Under the pieces are notes generated by a model, which saw only the letters and a program-made list of their open reading frames with translations, ran no database searches and had not been told where the DNA came from. This document shows positions 30,797 to 41,955 of a stretch of 64,000 nt of DNA, in pieces. The position numbers and the translations under genes are program-made. Position 1 is the stretch's first letter. Every line of letters begins with the position of its first letter. Source of the DNA: Anthracocystis setariae (taxonomy: Eukaryota > Basidiomycota > Ustilaginomycetes > Ustilaginales > Ustilaginaceae); the NCBI GenBank assembly GCA_928724745.1, contig CAKMXJ010000005.1:62001-126000 (forward strand), read 5' to 3'.

Positions 30797-31975
30797 TCAA
30801 AGATCACTGTCTACTTCATCCTCTTCAATGACCTCTTCATCATCCATGTCGATAAGATAGGCTTCGTTTACTCCTGACTGTGGCTGAGAAGGGTTTGGCG
30901 CTATCCACGTCCTGTATACCCGAGAGCTTGTGAAGTATTCTTCTAACGACGGCGGGTTACATCTTCTTCGCTTGCTTATCTGGTTACCGACCAAGCACGT
31001 CTTTGCATTGTACAATAGTACACCTACAAGCCAGTCCAGCCCAATGGCTGAAGCTCCTGACATCTGTCTGCGCTTGACACTGAACCTCGGCCACTGACCA
31101 GGAATGAGACCGATTGCCCACTCAACTTGCACACGGAAGCGATTCATGATCGTGTTGAAGGAGTGTTCGATTGATGAGACGATGTTACCGCGATACTTGG
31201 TGAGGATAGCAGGCGATATAGCATAAGCCGGGTCTCCATACAGATAGAGCTGCTCGCCGCTTGATGACTTGGCGTGATCCTTAGCCCACTGCGGCAGACC
31301 TGTAGCCTTGACGATGTAAGCGTCGTGCCTCCTGCCTTCGAAGGGGCGAGAACAGAAGACAAGGCCGTCCGGGAGTGATATGAACTGATACTTAAGAGCA
31401 TGTGTACGCTTGTGGCCGTTGTACACACGCTCTTGCTGAACCATTGGCATTGCTATTGGTCGGACGGTACCGTCGATAGCACCCCAGATCTTTGGAAGAC
31501 CGAAGTTCCTCTCGAACGCTGCCGCGTAGTGCTCTAGCTTCCTTGTATCAACAAGACGGTGTCGATTGCTTTGAACGTCGAGGAGATGACCCCACTTCCG
31601 GTAGATCAAGTCGATCGAAGTTCTCACAATCCTGCTTGTGCGCGAGTACGACCATCCATACTGACCTTCTAGAGACCTCAATGAGCGACCACGCAGCCAC
31701 GCACACACCATAAACAGAGCCGTCTTGCTGTCAATGACATCTTGATCTTGCGTTCTAATTGGATCTGGAAGGTTTAAAGCATCGTGTATTGCTTGGAACT
31801 GCAGGAACGTGAACCCAGTATCAGCTCTGAAGTGACAATTACCGACTAGCTTCTCTATGGATGCAAAGGACGCAGGTTTCAGGTTTGTGCTTTCCCTGCG
31901 CTGCAATGCCGAGATGATTAGTGCGGTCTGAACCACGTCCCCGAAGAATGTGTCGCTGGTGTCGTTGACCTGCAT
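30797..31975 (-). CDS. PIF/Harbinger DDE transposase, copy 1 (N-terminus disrupted)
   Basis: 392 aa from the first in-frame ATG (31975). DDE_Tnp_4-type motifs: helix region MVCAWLRGRSLRSLEGQYGW, first D in IWGAIDGTVRPI, second D in LYGDPAYAIS, and E in FRVQVEWAIGLIPGQWPRF. An acidic C-terminus ends the protein. The reading frame stays open to 32065, and that extra stretch aligns with the N-terminus of copy 2 (SPHS and EASNTIMQ versus EDADAIMQ), but it holds no ATG and is closed by an in-frame TGA at 32068-32066 inside the homologous region, with another TGA further up. So either the N-terminus is lost by mutation or a 5' exon is spliced in; I found no frame-consistent splice. The catalytic core looks intact. 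Confidence 0.78.
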   Translation of the reverse strand: MQVNDTSDTFFGDVVQTALIISALQRRESTNLKPASFASIEKLVGNCHFRADTGFTFLQFQAIHDALNLPDPIRTQDQDVIDSKTALFMVCAWLRGRSLRSLEGQYGWSYSRTSRIVRTSIDLIYRKWGHLLDVQSNRHRLVDTRKLEHYAAAFERNFGLPKIWGAIDGTVRPIAMPMVQQERVYNGHKRTHALKYQFISLPDGLVFCSRPFEGRRHDAYIVKATGLPQWAKDHAKSSSGEQLYLYGDPAYAISPAILTKYRGNIVSSIEHSFNTIMNRFRVQVEWAIGLIPGQWPRFSVKRRQMSGASAIGLDWLVGVLLYNAKTCLVGNQISKRRRCNPPSLEEYFTSSRVYRTWIAPNPSQPQSGVNEAYLIDMDDEEVIEEDEVDSDL

Positions 31976-32335
31976 GATCGTGTTGGAAGCCTCCGGAAGC
32001 TTTCGGACCGCCGGCTGTATGGTCAAAAAGGTTGCTGGAACACGCCGAGAGTGTGGGGTTGACGTTCATACGATGGTAGTACCTCCTCGTCAGACGCTTC
32101 TGACACCATACCACACTCTGCTTGCTCAACGTAGACATTACTTTCACACACTCAGCATTTGTAATCAAAACGATCGTCTGTAGACAAGCTGAGTTTGAAT
32201 AGTTGTCTATCCTGGCTTGGTTACAAAAAGAGGACGGTTTGCACGGCTCGAGGAAGGCGAGCTGGTTAACACAACTTGCATATGCATGCCTGCATTCACC
32301 GGCATAATCCCGCATAAACCTGCATGTAGCTGAGT

Positions 32336-32809
32336 TTAAATTACCCAAACGTGTTGCACGACTCGATTCCGAAAATGCTCTAATATGATGTACTAACTCT
32401 GGTTGAGCATCACACATACACACACACTCTCCACGCGGGGGGGGGTTAGGGTTACTGGAAGATGAATTTTGTGCTGTTCTAGGGTTTTGGCGGCCATACT
32501 CATGCGAATGAGGTTGGTGTGGGTTAAGCCAACCTCACTGTCATGCAGGGCTTTAACCCAGCAACCACGTCCGTCCATCCGTCTCCGTCTCCATCTGCGC
32601 AATACAATTTTTCTTCAAACCCCCCCCCCCCCCCCCTACACACACACACTCTAACCTATGCCAACTCACACCAAACCCCTCATCCCATCATCGGCGGTAA
32701 GACCTTCCTTCCTTGCATCTTACCCTCATCCAACACCCAAAGCATATCATTTTTTCACAACATCACCCCCCCCCCGACGTCATCGATAACCACTACGACT
32801 GTATTTACT
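32336..32809. other. Low-complexity spacer after Harbinger copy 1
   Basis: About 470 bases. Contains CA repeats, a G9 run followed by TTAGGGTT (about 32439-32454), a C18 run near 32620-32637, and a perfect hairpin with stem TGAGGTTGG (arms 32509-32517 and 32529-32537). No gene seen. Confidence 0.6.
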
Positions 32810-35800
32810 TTAAGCGACTAATCCTTGACCTCCCGCCCCGGCCCCCTTCTGCGCCAACGTGATCTTATCCCCCAAACTGAGCGCAATACCTTGAGTCTTT
32901 GATCGAATCCTAACATGTCCCTGAATCGTCCTACCATCGGCAAGCAACTCGATGCTAAGGTTAGCCAGAGCATCTTCACCAAACAAACTAGTGGCGTACA
33001 TGTTTGCCGACAAAAACCCGCACTCTCCCGCCAACGAAGCTTGGGGCGTCAAACACGACATGTTGGTGCTCTTCATGATATGCGCCAAATACTCGCGCAA
33101 ATCACAAATGCCCGTATTGACATTCACCTTGTTCTCCCACTCGAACTCGGTCCACATGGCGCGGAACTGCGCCTCGTTACAATACGCCGGCGCAATGTAA
33201 TCCATAATGTCAATGTGGATGTCGTTGAGCACCACACACTTGGCATCTCCAGCCGACTGCGTCCCCGTCCCCGCGGCTCCTTCGTAGATAATGTTGCCAA
33301 AGATCACGCCAGTCTCGGTCGACGACACCTTGATCGTCGCCTTGATCGACTGGTACGAGTACGGCGCAAGCGTGTAGTTGCTCGGTCGCTCCACCAGCTT
33401 CAAATCGCCCAGCGTAGCAAACTCGATCGAAAGGTTCTGAAGCGTCTCGGCAGTCTGGTTTACCACCAACACATCGAGCAAGATGTCAAACTGGTGCACG
33501 TTGACGTACGCCTCGGCATACACTGGATCCGAAAAGCCAGTGAGCTGCACTACCCGCGCCAGCTTACTGATAAAGTCATCCTTGGCCGCCTCGGCAGCCC
33601 CCGTCGCCTGCGTCAACTCGCGTTCGTACTCTTCCGCCGCATCATCCGCCGCCGCCTTCTTGGAAAACTGACGGAACGACAGCAAGTCATCAGGCTGCAC
33701 CTTGACCACCTTGGTCTCCTTGGCAAGCTTTTCGGCTTGCTTCGCCTGCTCGTGCTCCACCATCTTGGTGTACGCCGCCTTGGTGTCGTGCAAAAACACC
33801 TGCTTGGCCTCGGTGCTCTCCGGTGCAGAGTCCTGGATGGACGAAGCGAGCGTCTCGACGCAAGCCATGATGCGCTCGGTCGAATCCTCGTCGATGGGCG
33901 TCGCAGCAAACTTGGACTGGCCCACACGGACGATGCTGGTCATGATGAGCATCGATTCGGCGCGAAGGCTGTTCTTGGCAGTGGCATCCGACGAGAGCTC
34001 GGCGAATCGCAGAACCAGCTTGGTAAGCGTCGACGCCAGCACGGAGCCAGTGTAAAAGTCGCCGAGCAAGAGGAGCGATCGGAGAGGCGGCTTGGAGGCA
34101 TTCTTGACCGCTTCCAATCGTGCTGCTTGGTTGGCTTCCGAGCTAAAAGCGGTCTCGGTGGCGTAGGTGCCGTCAGCACGGATGCGATTCGCCGCCGAGG
34201 GTTTGGACGCACCCCCGAGTGCCGACGAGGACGATGCTGCGTCGGCCTCCTCCTTGGTACCGTCGGCCTCAGCCGTCGAGGCGTCGAGCAGTCGCTCTTC
34301 GGCAGCCAAGATGGGCACCTCGCCAATGACTTTACGGATCTGTTGCATCGCCTCCTTGATGTCCTCGATGCTGGCGCAGTACTCTCCTACGATCCAGAGT
34401 GCACCGCGGAAGACCTTTCCAGACTTGATGTCGGTGAAAGTGCGGAGAAGCTTGTCAACGATCGAAGAACGGAGGTTGGGGAACTTCTCGACGACTTCGC
34501 GGACGAAGGCGATGACGTCGACAGCCGAAGGGTTGTTGGAGTCGCCGAGGAACTCCATCAGCACGTGGACGACGTTGGAAGCGACCTCGGAGAATTTGAT
34601 GGCGCACGTGTGGATGGATTGAATGAGGAGCTGGCGGTACTCGAGGTTCTTGTCTTGCGATGCGGCCGAGTCGACGGTCTTGATGAGCTCCTTCTTGAGC
34701 AGCAAGACCACCTCTTCGATGTTGCGGCTCGAGACCATCTCGAGCGCGATACGAAGGGCTTTGCGGCGGACATCCATATCGGGACTGCTAAGGACGCGGA
34801 GCAAGTCCATGACGAGAGGGTCGATGACATGCTCGTGCTTGGTTCGAAGAGCATCGAGGCGATCGAGCACGATGAGCTTGACGTTGTTGTCGCTCTCCTT
34901 GACGATGAGCTCGATGAGCGCGCTGGCAGTGGCCTTGACGGCGGCGGCGTTCTGAGTGAGGGAGGTGAGGGTGGTGGCAGCTTCGTACTTGACCGAGTGG
35001 CTGGGAGCGGCGAGAAGCTCCGAGACGGCGCGAATGTAGCGAGGGCGGTTGGGCGATTCGCCGCGGCAGTCTTTGCGGATGAGTTCGATGATGGCAAGCT
35101 GCATGAGCTCGTCCTGCGATGCGACCTGATCGCCGAGACCGAGGAAGTATTGGACGGCGCGCTCTGGAGCAGTGTGGCAGAGGAGTACGAAGGCGTTGCG
35201 TTTGCAAGTGGTGTCGGCTTCGGCGGCAAGGAAGGTCTCCATGAGCTCGGGCGCATCGACGATGAGATTTTCGTTGTTCTGGTATATCGAGTAAACGCAG
35301 AAGACAGCGTTCTTCCGAACGTAGCTGTGACGGTGTTCGAGACATTGGCGGATGGTGGGGATGAGGGGTTCGAGGAGCTCGGGCTCCTTGACCTTTTGCA
35401 GGAAGCGTAATGTGGAACCTCGGATGTATTCGTTGGGGTGCTGCAAGTCGTTTCGGATGGCGTTGCTGTTGGTTGGATCAAGAGGAGATGCAGACGGTGA
35501 GTTTTCAAAAGTGTAGGTTGCGGGACGAAACTTGGGTTGGGTAATGGATGCAGCTACTTACCAGACGAGAATCATCTCCTGCTTGAGGTTTCCCTTGTCA
35601 TCGAGCTTAGGACACACCTCCCAGTAGAAGTGAAGCATCTTCTTGAGCTGCTTGTTACGGCTTGGCAAGACATATTGGATGATGGGCATGAGCAAGTTGG
35701 GCTGAGGAGCACCGTTGAGGGTGGAAACGATGATGCGACGAAGGGTTTCGAGCTTGACCTCATCAGTGCCGCGCTGGAGGTTGTTGCGCAGATCCTGTGT

Positions 35801-35872
35801 GGAGAGCTCGATGCCGTCGCTGCTGGGGTCGGGAGCAACGACGGTGTAGGCGATAGCCTCCGAAGGCGACAT
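32810..35872 (-). CDS. SEC26: Coatomer beta subunit (beta-COP), two exons
   Basis: 988-aa COPI coat subunit acting in Golgi-to-ER retrograde transport; it pairs with delta-COP and binds Arf1. Exon 1 is 35872-35562 (ATG, MSPSEAIAYTVV), exon 2 is 35465-32810. The 96-base intron begins GTAAGTAG and ends AACAG; the join restores the conserved ILVCNAIRNDLQHPNEYIRG across the junction. The N-terminal two thirds are an adaptin-like HEAT solenoid (RKNAVFCVYSIYQ, LELIRKDCR-like repeats, GALWIVGEYCASIEDIKEAM). The C-terminal appendage follows with NQTAETLQNLSIEFATLGDLKLVERP, then NDIHIDIMDYI and WENKVNVNT. Length matches yeast Sec26 (973 aa). A very long open frame on the opposite strand is only a shadow of this gene. 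Confidence 0.95.
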
Positions 35873-36679
35873 GGCTGCGGTAAGTGTTTACGGTTGCTAC
35901 CGGCTTGCGATGTAACGTGTTGATCGACGAGGTAGGAGGACGGTAGCGGTTGCTTGCACAACAAAGATCCGCAACGTGTCCAAGTTGCAAGAGCTGGTGG
36001 AATGCACAAGCGTGCTACGATATATCAGCTGTGGATGCAGTGAGCAGGAGGCGATGAGTGCAGAGCCGATGACAGATGATATGAGACAAGAGGGTGGACA
36101 GACGAGGGTGTTGAACTTGGCTTGAGTTCCAAGAAAAGGCGCTGTTTGGCTGTTTGGCTGAGTTTGGCAGTTTGGCAGTGCGTGGCAGTGTGAATCTTCC
36201 AGCTCTTCATTTCTCACTCACCGCTCGGATCACTCTTCTGGGCGTGACTGCAATATGGCTGGCTGGCTGGCTCGCTGGCTCACTGGCTCACTGGCTCACT
36301 GGCTGGATGCACTCCAACCGCTCCTCCGCGTTCAGCTGCCACCGCGTCCAATTCAATTTTCTCGATTTTTCAACTGCCCACACCGCTCGTTTTGTACTTA
36401 TTCACCTTTCCAGGATCAATTACAATTTCTACTCCTTTTCCTCTTTTCACTCGCACGACAACAACCCACACCAAAATCACTTTATACAATCGTGCCCTCC
36501 TCTCTCCCGAGTACTCTACATCGATCCTGTCGTGGCGTGGTTAGAATAGTCTTTAGCGCAATTACCGCCGCTCACATCAATGTCACTGGATCTCGAGGTT
36601 CATTGCTCGCTTTATATTCTAGAAACAGAGGCAGGCGTGATGATAGATGATGATGATGATGATATCAAGACGATAATGA
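35873..36679. other. Promoter side of beta-COP and 3' flank of ECO1
   Basis: About 800 bases with a GGCTGGCT/CTCACTGG repeat at about 36258-36305. No gene recognised. Confidence 0.6.
36258..36305. repeat. GGCT-based tandem repeat
   Basis: Imperfect 4- and 8-base units (GGCTGGCT, GGCTCACT). Confidence 0.7.
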
Positions 36680-37861
36680 TCAGGCTTCAAACACGACAAG
36701 CCGTGCGCTTGCGCTGTTCCCTCGCTCGGAGCCCTCCTTACGGATCCAAGCTTCCGCCAACTTCCTTCCTGCCTCTGTGGGTTGACTGAACGCCACTGTT
36801 CTTGCGCGACTGCCGTACTGAGCCACTAGACTGCTCAGATCAAAGCCGTACACGCTGTTGTTCGCCGCGGCATCGAGCAATGCGCTTGCCATCCCCGTCC
36901 GTCGCCAGCTCGCGATCACGTGGATCCGGTAGATGCCCACCGGTGGTGTCTGACAAGATGGCAACGCGTCCGATACAAAGATCGCATCGCCGCCATCGTT
37001 CCAAATCGTACACTTGTTGCTCGTGTCGATATCCGTACGTGTCCGGTGGGCATCCGCGCTATCGTTCTCCTTGTTGCCACACGACGGCAACACTTCTCTA
37101 GCTTGACCAACTGGAACGCGTCCCACCACAGCTGCACCCACCGCCCGACCCTTGCACACCGCCACAAGCACCTTGCATCCAGCGATGCTGCCCACATCCA
37201 CCGCAGCGGCCCCAAGTGCATCGTCCACCGTCTGCAGCAGCTCGTCGATCTTCCTCGTTGCTACTGAATCCTTGAGCATCGACATGTCGTAGCATCGAAT
37301 CGTGATCGACTCGGCCTCGCCCATATCGCTTCCACCACCGCCCTGCTTTCCTCGCAATACTGTCTTGCGGCGCACCATTCGCCGACTCAAACTGACTTGC
37401 TCGACCGTCTCACCCCATGCTACCAGCGCTTTGGCGCTCCAGTCCAGTCCCTTCATGGTTCTCTCGTGGTGTCGTGCATGGAGCGAGCAGTCTTCAGCCG
37501 AAGACGAGTCGTACTGCATATCGCAGTCGACGCAACGAAGGCGGATCCGCTGACCGAGATCCAGAATCAGCTGCTCAGGCTCTCGCGGCGACACTTTGGA
37601 TTGCGACTTGCGTGCCGCTGCTTTCGCATGTCGAGCAGGAGGAAAGTGTGGCGTGTGCGCAGACGAAAGAATCGGACTGCTGGGCACCTTCGGCATCACT
37701 TCGTCGTCCTCGAGACGGTTTGCGAAATACACCGGCTGCGCTACGAATTCGTCCGTCATCGCACGTCGACTGCGTCCACCGTACGTTGTCATCTTCTTGC
37801 CCGCAGTTCGCATCGGTCCCGCTACCTGAGCCTTGCCATCTCCGCCCGTATCGCTGTCCAT
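36680..37861 (-). CDS. ECO1: Cohesin acetyltransferase Eco1/Ctf7
   Basis: 393-aa enzyme that acetylates the cohesin subunit Smc3 during S phase to establish sister-chromatid cohesion. It has the family's two parts. The N-terminal C2H2 zinc finger is IRLRCVDCDMQYD...CSLHARHHERTMKGLDW (Cys pair and His pair, residues about 115-150), followed by the Trp that ends this module. The C-terminal GNAT domain of the ESCO subfamily contains PVGIYRIHVIASWRRTGMAS (acetyl-CoA loop, RRTGMA) and NNSVYGFDLSSLVAQYGSRA, then VAFSQPTEAGRKLAEAW. A degraded PIP-like or basic stretch may precede the finger, but no clear QxxLxxFF was seen. Start ATG at 37861. It follows MSH6 on the same strand after 128 bases. Confidence 0.9.
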   Translation of the reverse strand: MDSDTGGDGKAQVAGPMRTAGKKMTTYGGRSRRAMTDEFVAQPVYFANRLEDDEVMPKVPSSPILSSAHTPHFPPARHAKAAARKSQSKVSPREPEQLILDLGQRIRLRCVDCDMQYDSSSAEDCSLHARHHERTMKGLDWSAKALVAWGETVEQVSLSRRMVRRKTVLRGKQGGGGSDMGEAESITIRCYDMSMLKDSVATRKIDELLQTVDDALGAAAVDVGSIAGCKVLVAVCKGRAVGAAVVGRVPVGQAREVLPSCGNKENDSADAHRTRTDIDTSNKCTIWNDGGDAIFVSDALPSCQTPPVGIYRIHVIASWRRTGMASALLDAAANNSVYGFDLSSLVAQYGSRARTVAFSQPTEAGRKLAEAWIRKEGSERGNSASARLVVFEA

Positions 37862-37989
37862 GTCGTTAGCTGTCCACGACGTAAAAGCAGAAGCAAAGCA
37901 ACGAGCACGCGCGGATGGTCAGAACCATGATTCTAGCTATCGCCGATCGAAAGCACAAGACTGCTCGATTGAGACGTTGAACATGAGCA

Positions 37990-40900
37990 CTACGTACAAG
38001 TTGAAATGGAGGCAGCGCTAACGATCGATCGAGCGCCTCGCTTGGCGAGGGCAGCGACTTGCGAACGGATGATGTCCAGCTGCGACACAGTGGCCAGATT
38101 CTTCGCCTCGACATGTCGGTCGCTTGACGGAGCTTTCTTGTTGTTGGCCAGCTTGAAGAGGTGGACGAAATCGCTGAGCAACGTCAAAGGGATTGCGCTC
38201 TTGTTCTTTTCAGCTTGGCTGGCCTTGGTCGCCTCGGCAAACTGCTTCGAGACTGCAGCAGCTCGGTCGCAGATCTCATACGGAACTCCTGCCAGGGCGG
38301 CCACTTGCGTTCCATACGACGACTCGGCGATGCCATCCACAAGGCGGTATCTGTTGTAATCGAGATGGTACGACACAAGATGTGGTCAGTCAGAGAACTC
38401 GGAAATCGATAGGTGTTGGAACAGATATACTCACGTGAAAACAACCTCCCGCTTGGCATCGTCTACCAGCACTTGCATATGCTTGTTGCTCACTCTGGAA
38501 TACGAGTTGAAGTCGTACGCCAGATTGGTGTAGTGCGTCAGGAAGAACGTCAAGCAGCGAGTTCGGCTGACCAGATGATGAAGCACGGCAAATGCGATCG
38601 CCTGTCCATCGAAAGTGCTGGTTCCGCGTCCCAGCTCGTCCATGATGACGAGCGAACGCGGCGTGCATTCGTTGATGATACGCGAGGCCTCTAGCATCTC
38701 GACCATAAACGTACTGTTGTTGCGGAAGATCTGGTCGTTGGCGCCCATGCGGGAGGCAATACGGTCGACGGCCGAGAGGCGTGCCCTGGAGGCGGGGACA
38801 CGGCAGCCGAGCTGTGCCAGGATGACAGCGGTAGCGCTGGTGCGTGCCGTGGTGCTCTTACCGGCCATGTTACCGCCGGTGAGGATGACCACCTCGTCGT
38901 TTTGGCCGCCGAGACGAATGTCGTTAGGTATGAAGTCGACATTGTCGCCAGCGATGCAAGGGTGTCGCAGCTCCTCGAATTCGAGCAAAGCCGTCTCGTG
39001 GTCCACCAGCTCCGGACGACACGAGGGCTCTCCGATGGCAAACGAAGCTTTGGCCAGCGAGAGCAAGCAATCGATCTCGGCGACCGTCTTGACAGCCTGC
39101 AAGAAGACATCGCTCTGCTTCGAAAAGCTGACAAAGAGGCTCTGGTGGAACTGCTTGAGCGCGGCAAGGCGAGTCTCGCGGGCTTCCTTGATGTCCTGGA
39201 CGAGATCGCGAACTTTGGGCGAGTACCAGCGGTTGCGATCCTTGGTGCCACTGAGTTTCGTCCAGTTGCTCGGTACTTTGGTGGAGACGGGAACCTCGAT
39301 CTGGAAAATGTCCTTGGTGCCGAGGTGCTTCCACGCGCACTTGGAGGCATTGAGCTTGAGCAGCTTGCGATACGATTCGATCTCACTTTCAAGTTGCGCC
39401 TCTACCTCGGCGATGGCGGCTTCAGCGCGGTCATACGGCTCAAAGGCACCTTCGATGGGCGTGAACGATCCATCCTCGATGACCTTGAAGCTAGACTGGA
39501 GCTCGCGGGCCAGCGTCGAAACTGGAGGAATCGACTGGAGCAGCTCGTCGATCACTGAAGTCTCGAATCCGTCGCACTGTGCTCGGAGCTGTCGCACTGC
39601 CTTTTCGAATCGAGCAAGCGCCTTGAGCACAGCAGTGAAGTCGCGAGGTCGGCATTTGCCGGCTCGAACCCGAGGTACGATGCGCTCAATGTCTGGTAAG
39701 GCCTTGCCGAACGTTTCGAACTCATCGCCGAAGCCGGGATACTTCAGCAAGTCCTCGACAGCGTCTTGACGGGCGCTGATGGCGTCGGCAGTCGCGAGGG
39801 GCGCTACCAGCCAGATTTTGAAGAGACGCTTGCCGAACGGCGTGACGCAGCGGTTGAGCAGGCGATGGAGGGTGCCTTCGTCGGTGCCCTCGTCATTCTG
39901 TAGAACGTTGAGATGCGTGAGCGACTGGGCATCAAGGACGAGGCAGTTGTCTTGACGAAGCGGGTCAAAGATATTGAAGTTGCGGCTGGAACACAGGTCC
40001 TTGTCGAGGTTGAGCTGGGCGAGATAGCACAGCATGCCTCCAAGCGCTGACATGGCGCAAGGTCGGTCCATCATGGAAGCAACGCCCTCCGGCAGGAGAG
40101 AGGGGTCTACGGGGTCGAGCGAATCGACGTTGGCGTCTGCATCAACGTCTGGATTGAAAAGCGCGTTGAGCTTCCGCAAAGTGGTCTCTGGCCCCAAAAA
40201 CTCGACGCCAGGCTTGAGCATGGTGATCTGAGCCGTGGTTGGCACAGTGCTGCGAAGCACTCGGAGCGTGGCTGCCGTCAGGCCAGCCTTCTCATGCAGC
40301 ACCTCCTTGAGCCGCAGGGAGCGAAGTAGCGTCTCGAGCCGGGTCCGCGACTCGTCATCTTGGAACTCGGTGAGGTTGAATTCGGCAGTAGCGGCATCCA
40401 GCGTGCACACGCCAAAAATGGGCCCGTTGCGACCGGGTTCGGCCGACTCTTTGATCGAGACGCAGTAGCTGTTGAGATCGTCCGGCAAAGATGCTGCATC
40501 GACGATCGTTCCGCTTGTGAGAACATGTCTGAGTTCGCGATTGACGATCTCGGAGCCACCGCCTCGAGAGCGTTCGCCTACGCGCATGCCCTTTGCCACA
40601 GCGGTCTCGGTCTGATCGACTCGGCCCACCTTGTAGCCGAGCGCAAGGAACTTGGCCGCAAAGGTATCGAACGAAGCTTCAGGCACACCGACCATCTTCA
40701 TCTTGACTCGATCGGTGAGCTTGAGGTCGAACTCGCGATGTCCGATCAGTGCGTCCTCCTCGTAGAGCTCGTAGAATTTGCCCTTCTGGAAGAAGAGCAC
40801 CGTGTCCCAGTGGTTCTGCTTGATACGCCAGAACTGCTCCTCGAAAGGCGTGAAGTCCTTCCAAGCCGACTTGGGGATGTAGACGGTGCGCGAATCGTAT

Positions 40901-41955
40901 TCGGCGTCGCCGGGACGGTTGCCGTCCTTGTCGCGTAGATCAACCAGGAAGCTGTATGCCTGTTCGTTTTCGGCCCTCTTGCGCTTTTCCTCGATGACAC
41001 GGCGCTCCGCCTTTGTGAGATGGGCGAGAGACGCTGTCGATGGTCCAGTGCGAGCAGCGCCGTTGCTGGAACCAAGTCGGTCGAATGAGCTGGATGAGGG
41101 GTTGGATGGGCCGATCCCCATCTTGAAGCCAGAGAGCGCCGAGTTGGAGCCTGCGACGCGCGAGGAGGAGGAGCTTGACTTGATCTTGGCTCGCTTGGCT
41201 GGCCGGACAAGGTCGTCTGCATCGCTATCTTCCTCAGGAGCCGGTGCATCCTCCTCTGCGGAAGCGTTGCCGGCATCGAGAGGAAGCTCCTCGTCCTCAT
41301 CATCGTGGTCGTCTGGGACAATAAAGTCGTCCTCATCTCGGGTCTTGCGCGCTCGCTTGGCCAGGTTGCGCTTGCGTCCGTTTGAAAGGGTCGGCATCTC
41401 GTCTTCGCTATCCGTGTCTACCGCCGCGTTTCCCTCCGAATCCGACTCGGCGTAGGTTACGGGCCGCTTGGCTGCGGCACGACGACGGAAGAGAGGTTGT
41501 TCTGTCTCCTCGTCCTCGTCGACATCCATAGAGTCGACGTCGCTGCTAGGAGGGGGTGTGAGATCTTCCGAGTCGGAGGCTTTGGTCAATTTGGGAGCTG
41601 CGTGCGTGGTTTGCAATAGGCTGTCGGAGGAAAGAGAGCTGGACCTGTGATAGGTTGGGGAAGAGGAGGGGGGTCTTGTGGCTTCATCGTCGGCTGAGCC
41701 ACCTTTTGCACCTCGAGCACCTCTGGTGCTAGACCGACTTTCGCTCGACGGCGGGGTTTCCGGAGGCTGGATCTTAGTAGCCTTCAGCGCTGAAGTGGCA
41801 TCCTTCGCTGTGGCCCCCAACGTGGCCGGCTTCGGCGCCGGTGGCTTCTGAGTGGGGGTTTGCTGAGGCGGCAAGGCTTTGGAGGGAGTTTGCGGCGCAG
41901 AAACTTTTGAAAAGAACCCAAGCAATGAAGATTGTTTGGCTTCCTTGCTCGGCAT
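37990..41955 (-). CDS. MSH6: DNA mismatch repair protein Msh6, two exons
   Basis: 1293-aa MutS homolog that with Msh2 forms MutS-alpha and recognises base mismatches. The start is the ATG at 41955, giving MPSKEAKQSSLLGFFSKV; this places the PCNA-binding PIP box (QSSLLGFF) at the N-terminus exactly as in yeast Msh6. The frame runs further up only to a GTG. Exons 41955-38435 and 38350-37990 are joined through an 84-base intron (GTGAGT..ACAACAG), restoring VVFTYRLVDGIAESSYG. Domains: acidic linker; mismatch-binding MutS-I (FYELYEEDALIGHREFDLKL); clamp and lever; ATPase with Walker A GGNMAGKSTT near residue 1025, the signature block DELGRGTSTFDG, and the H in FFLTHYTNLA. The C-terminal helix-turn-helix dimerisation segment lies in exon 2. 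Confidence 0.95.

Larger units (their letters stand above)
28117..32335 (+). mobile_element. PIF/Harbinger-like DNA transposon, copy 1, split by an LTR insertion
   Basis: Ends are ACTCAGCT at 28117-28124 and AGCTGAGT at 32328-32335, flanked by TTA on both sides (28114-28116 and 32336-32338), the 3-bp target duplication typical of PIF/Harbinger. Two convergent genes lie inside: a Myb/SANT-like protein (+) and a DDE transposase (-). Without the 942-bp LTR-like insertion and its duplication the element is about 3.27 kb. Subterminal sequence around CACGTGACGCGT (about 28160-28171) and TGGTGGTAGTACTTG (about 28240-28254) recurs at the matching end of copy 2. The inverted repeats are short, so the exact boundaries are good but not proven. 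Confidence 0.75.

Noticed and set aside
32439..32454. TTAGGGTT next to a G run, as a telomere remnant
   Set aside because: Only one unit is present, so it is not evidence of telomeric sequence.
32915..35410. An 831-codon open frame opposite beta-COP
   Set aside because: It is antisense to a clearly conserved gene, has no domain pattern and mirrors the codon bias of SEC26.
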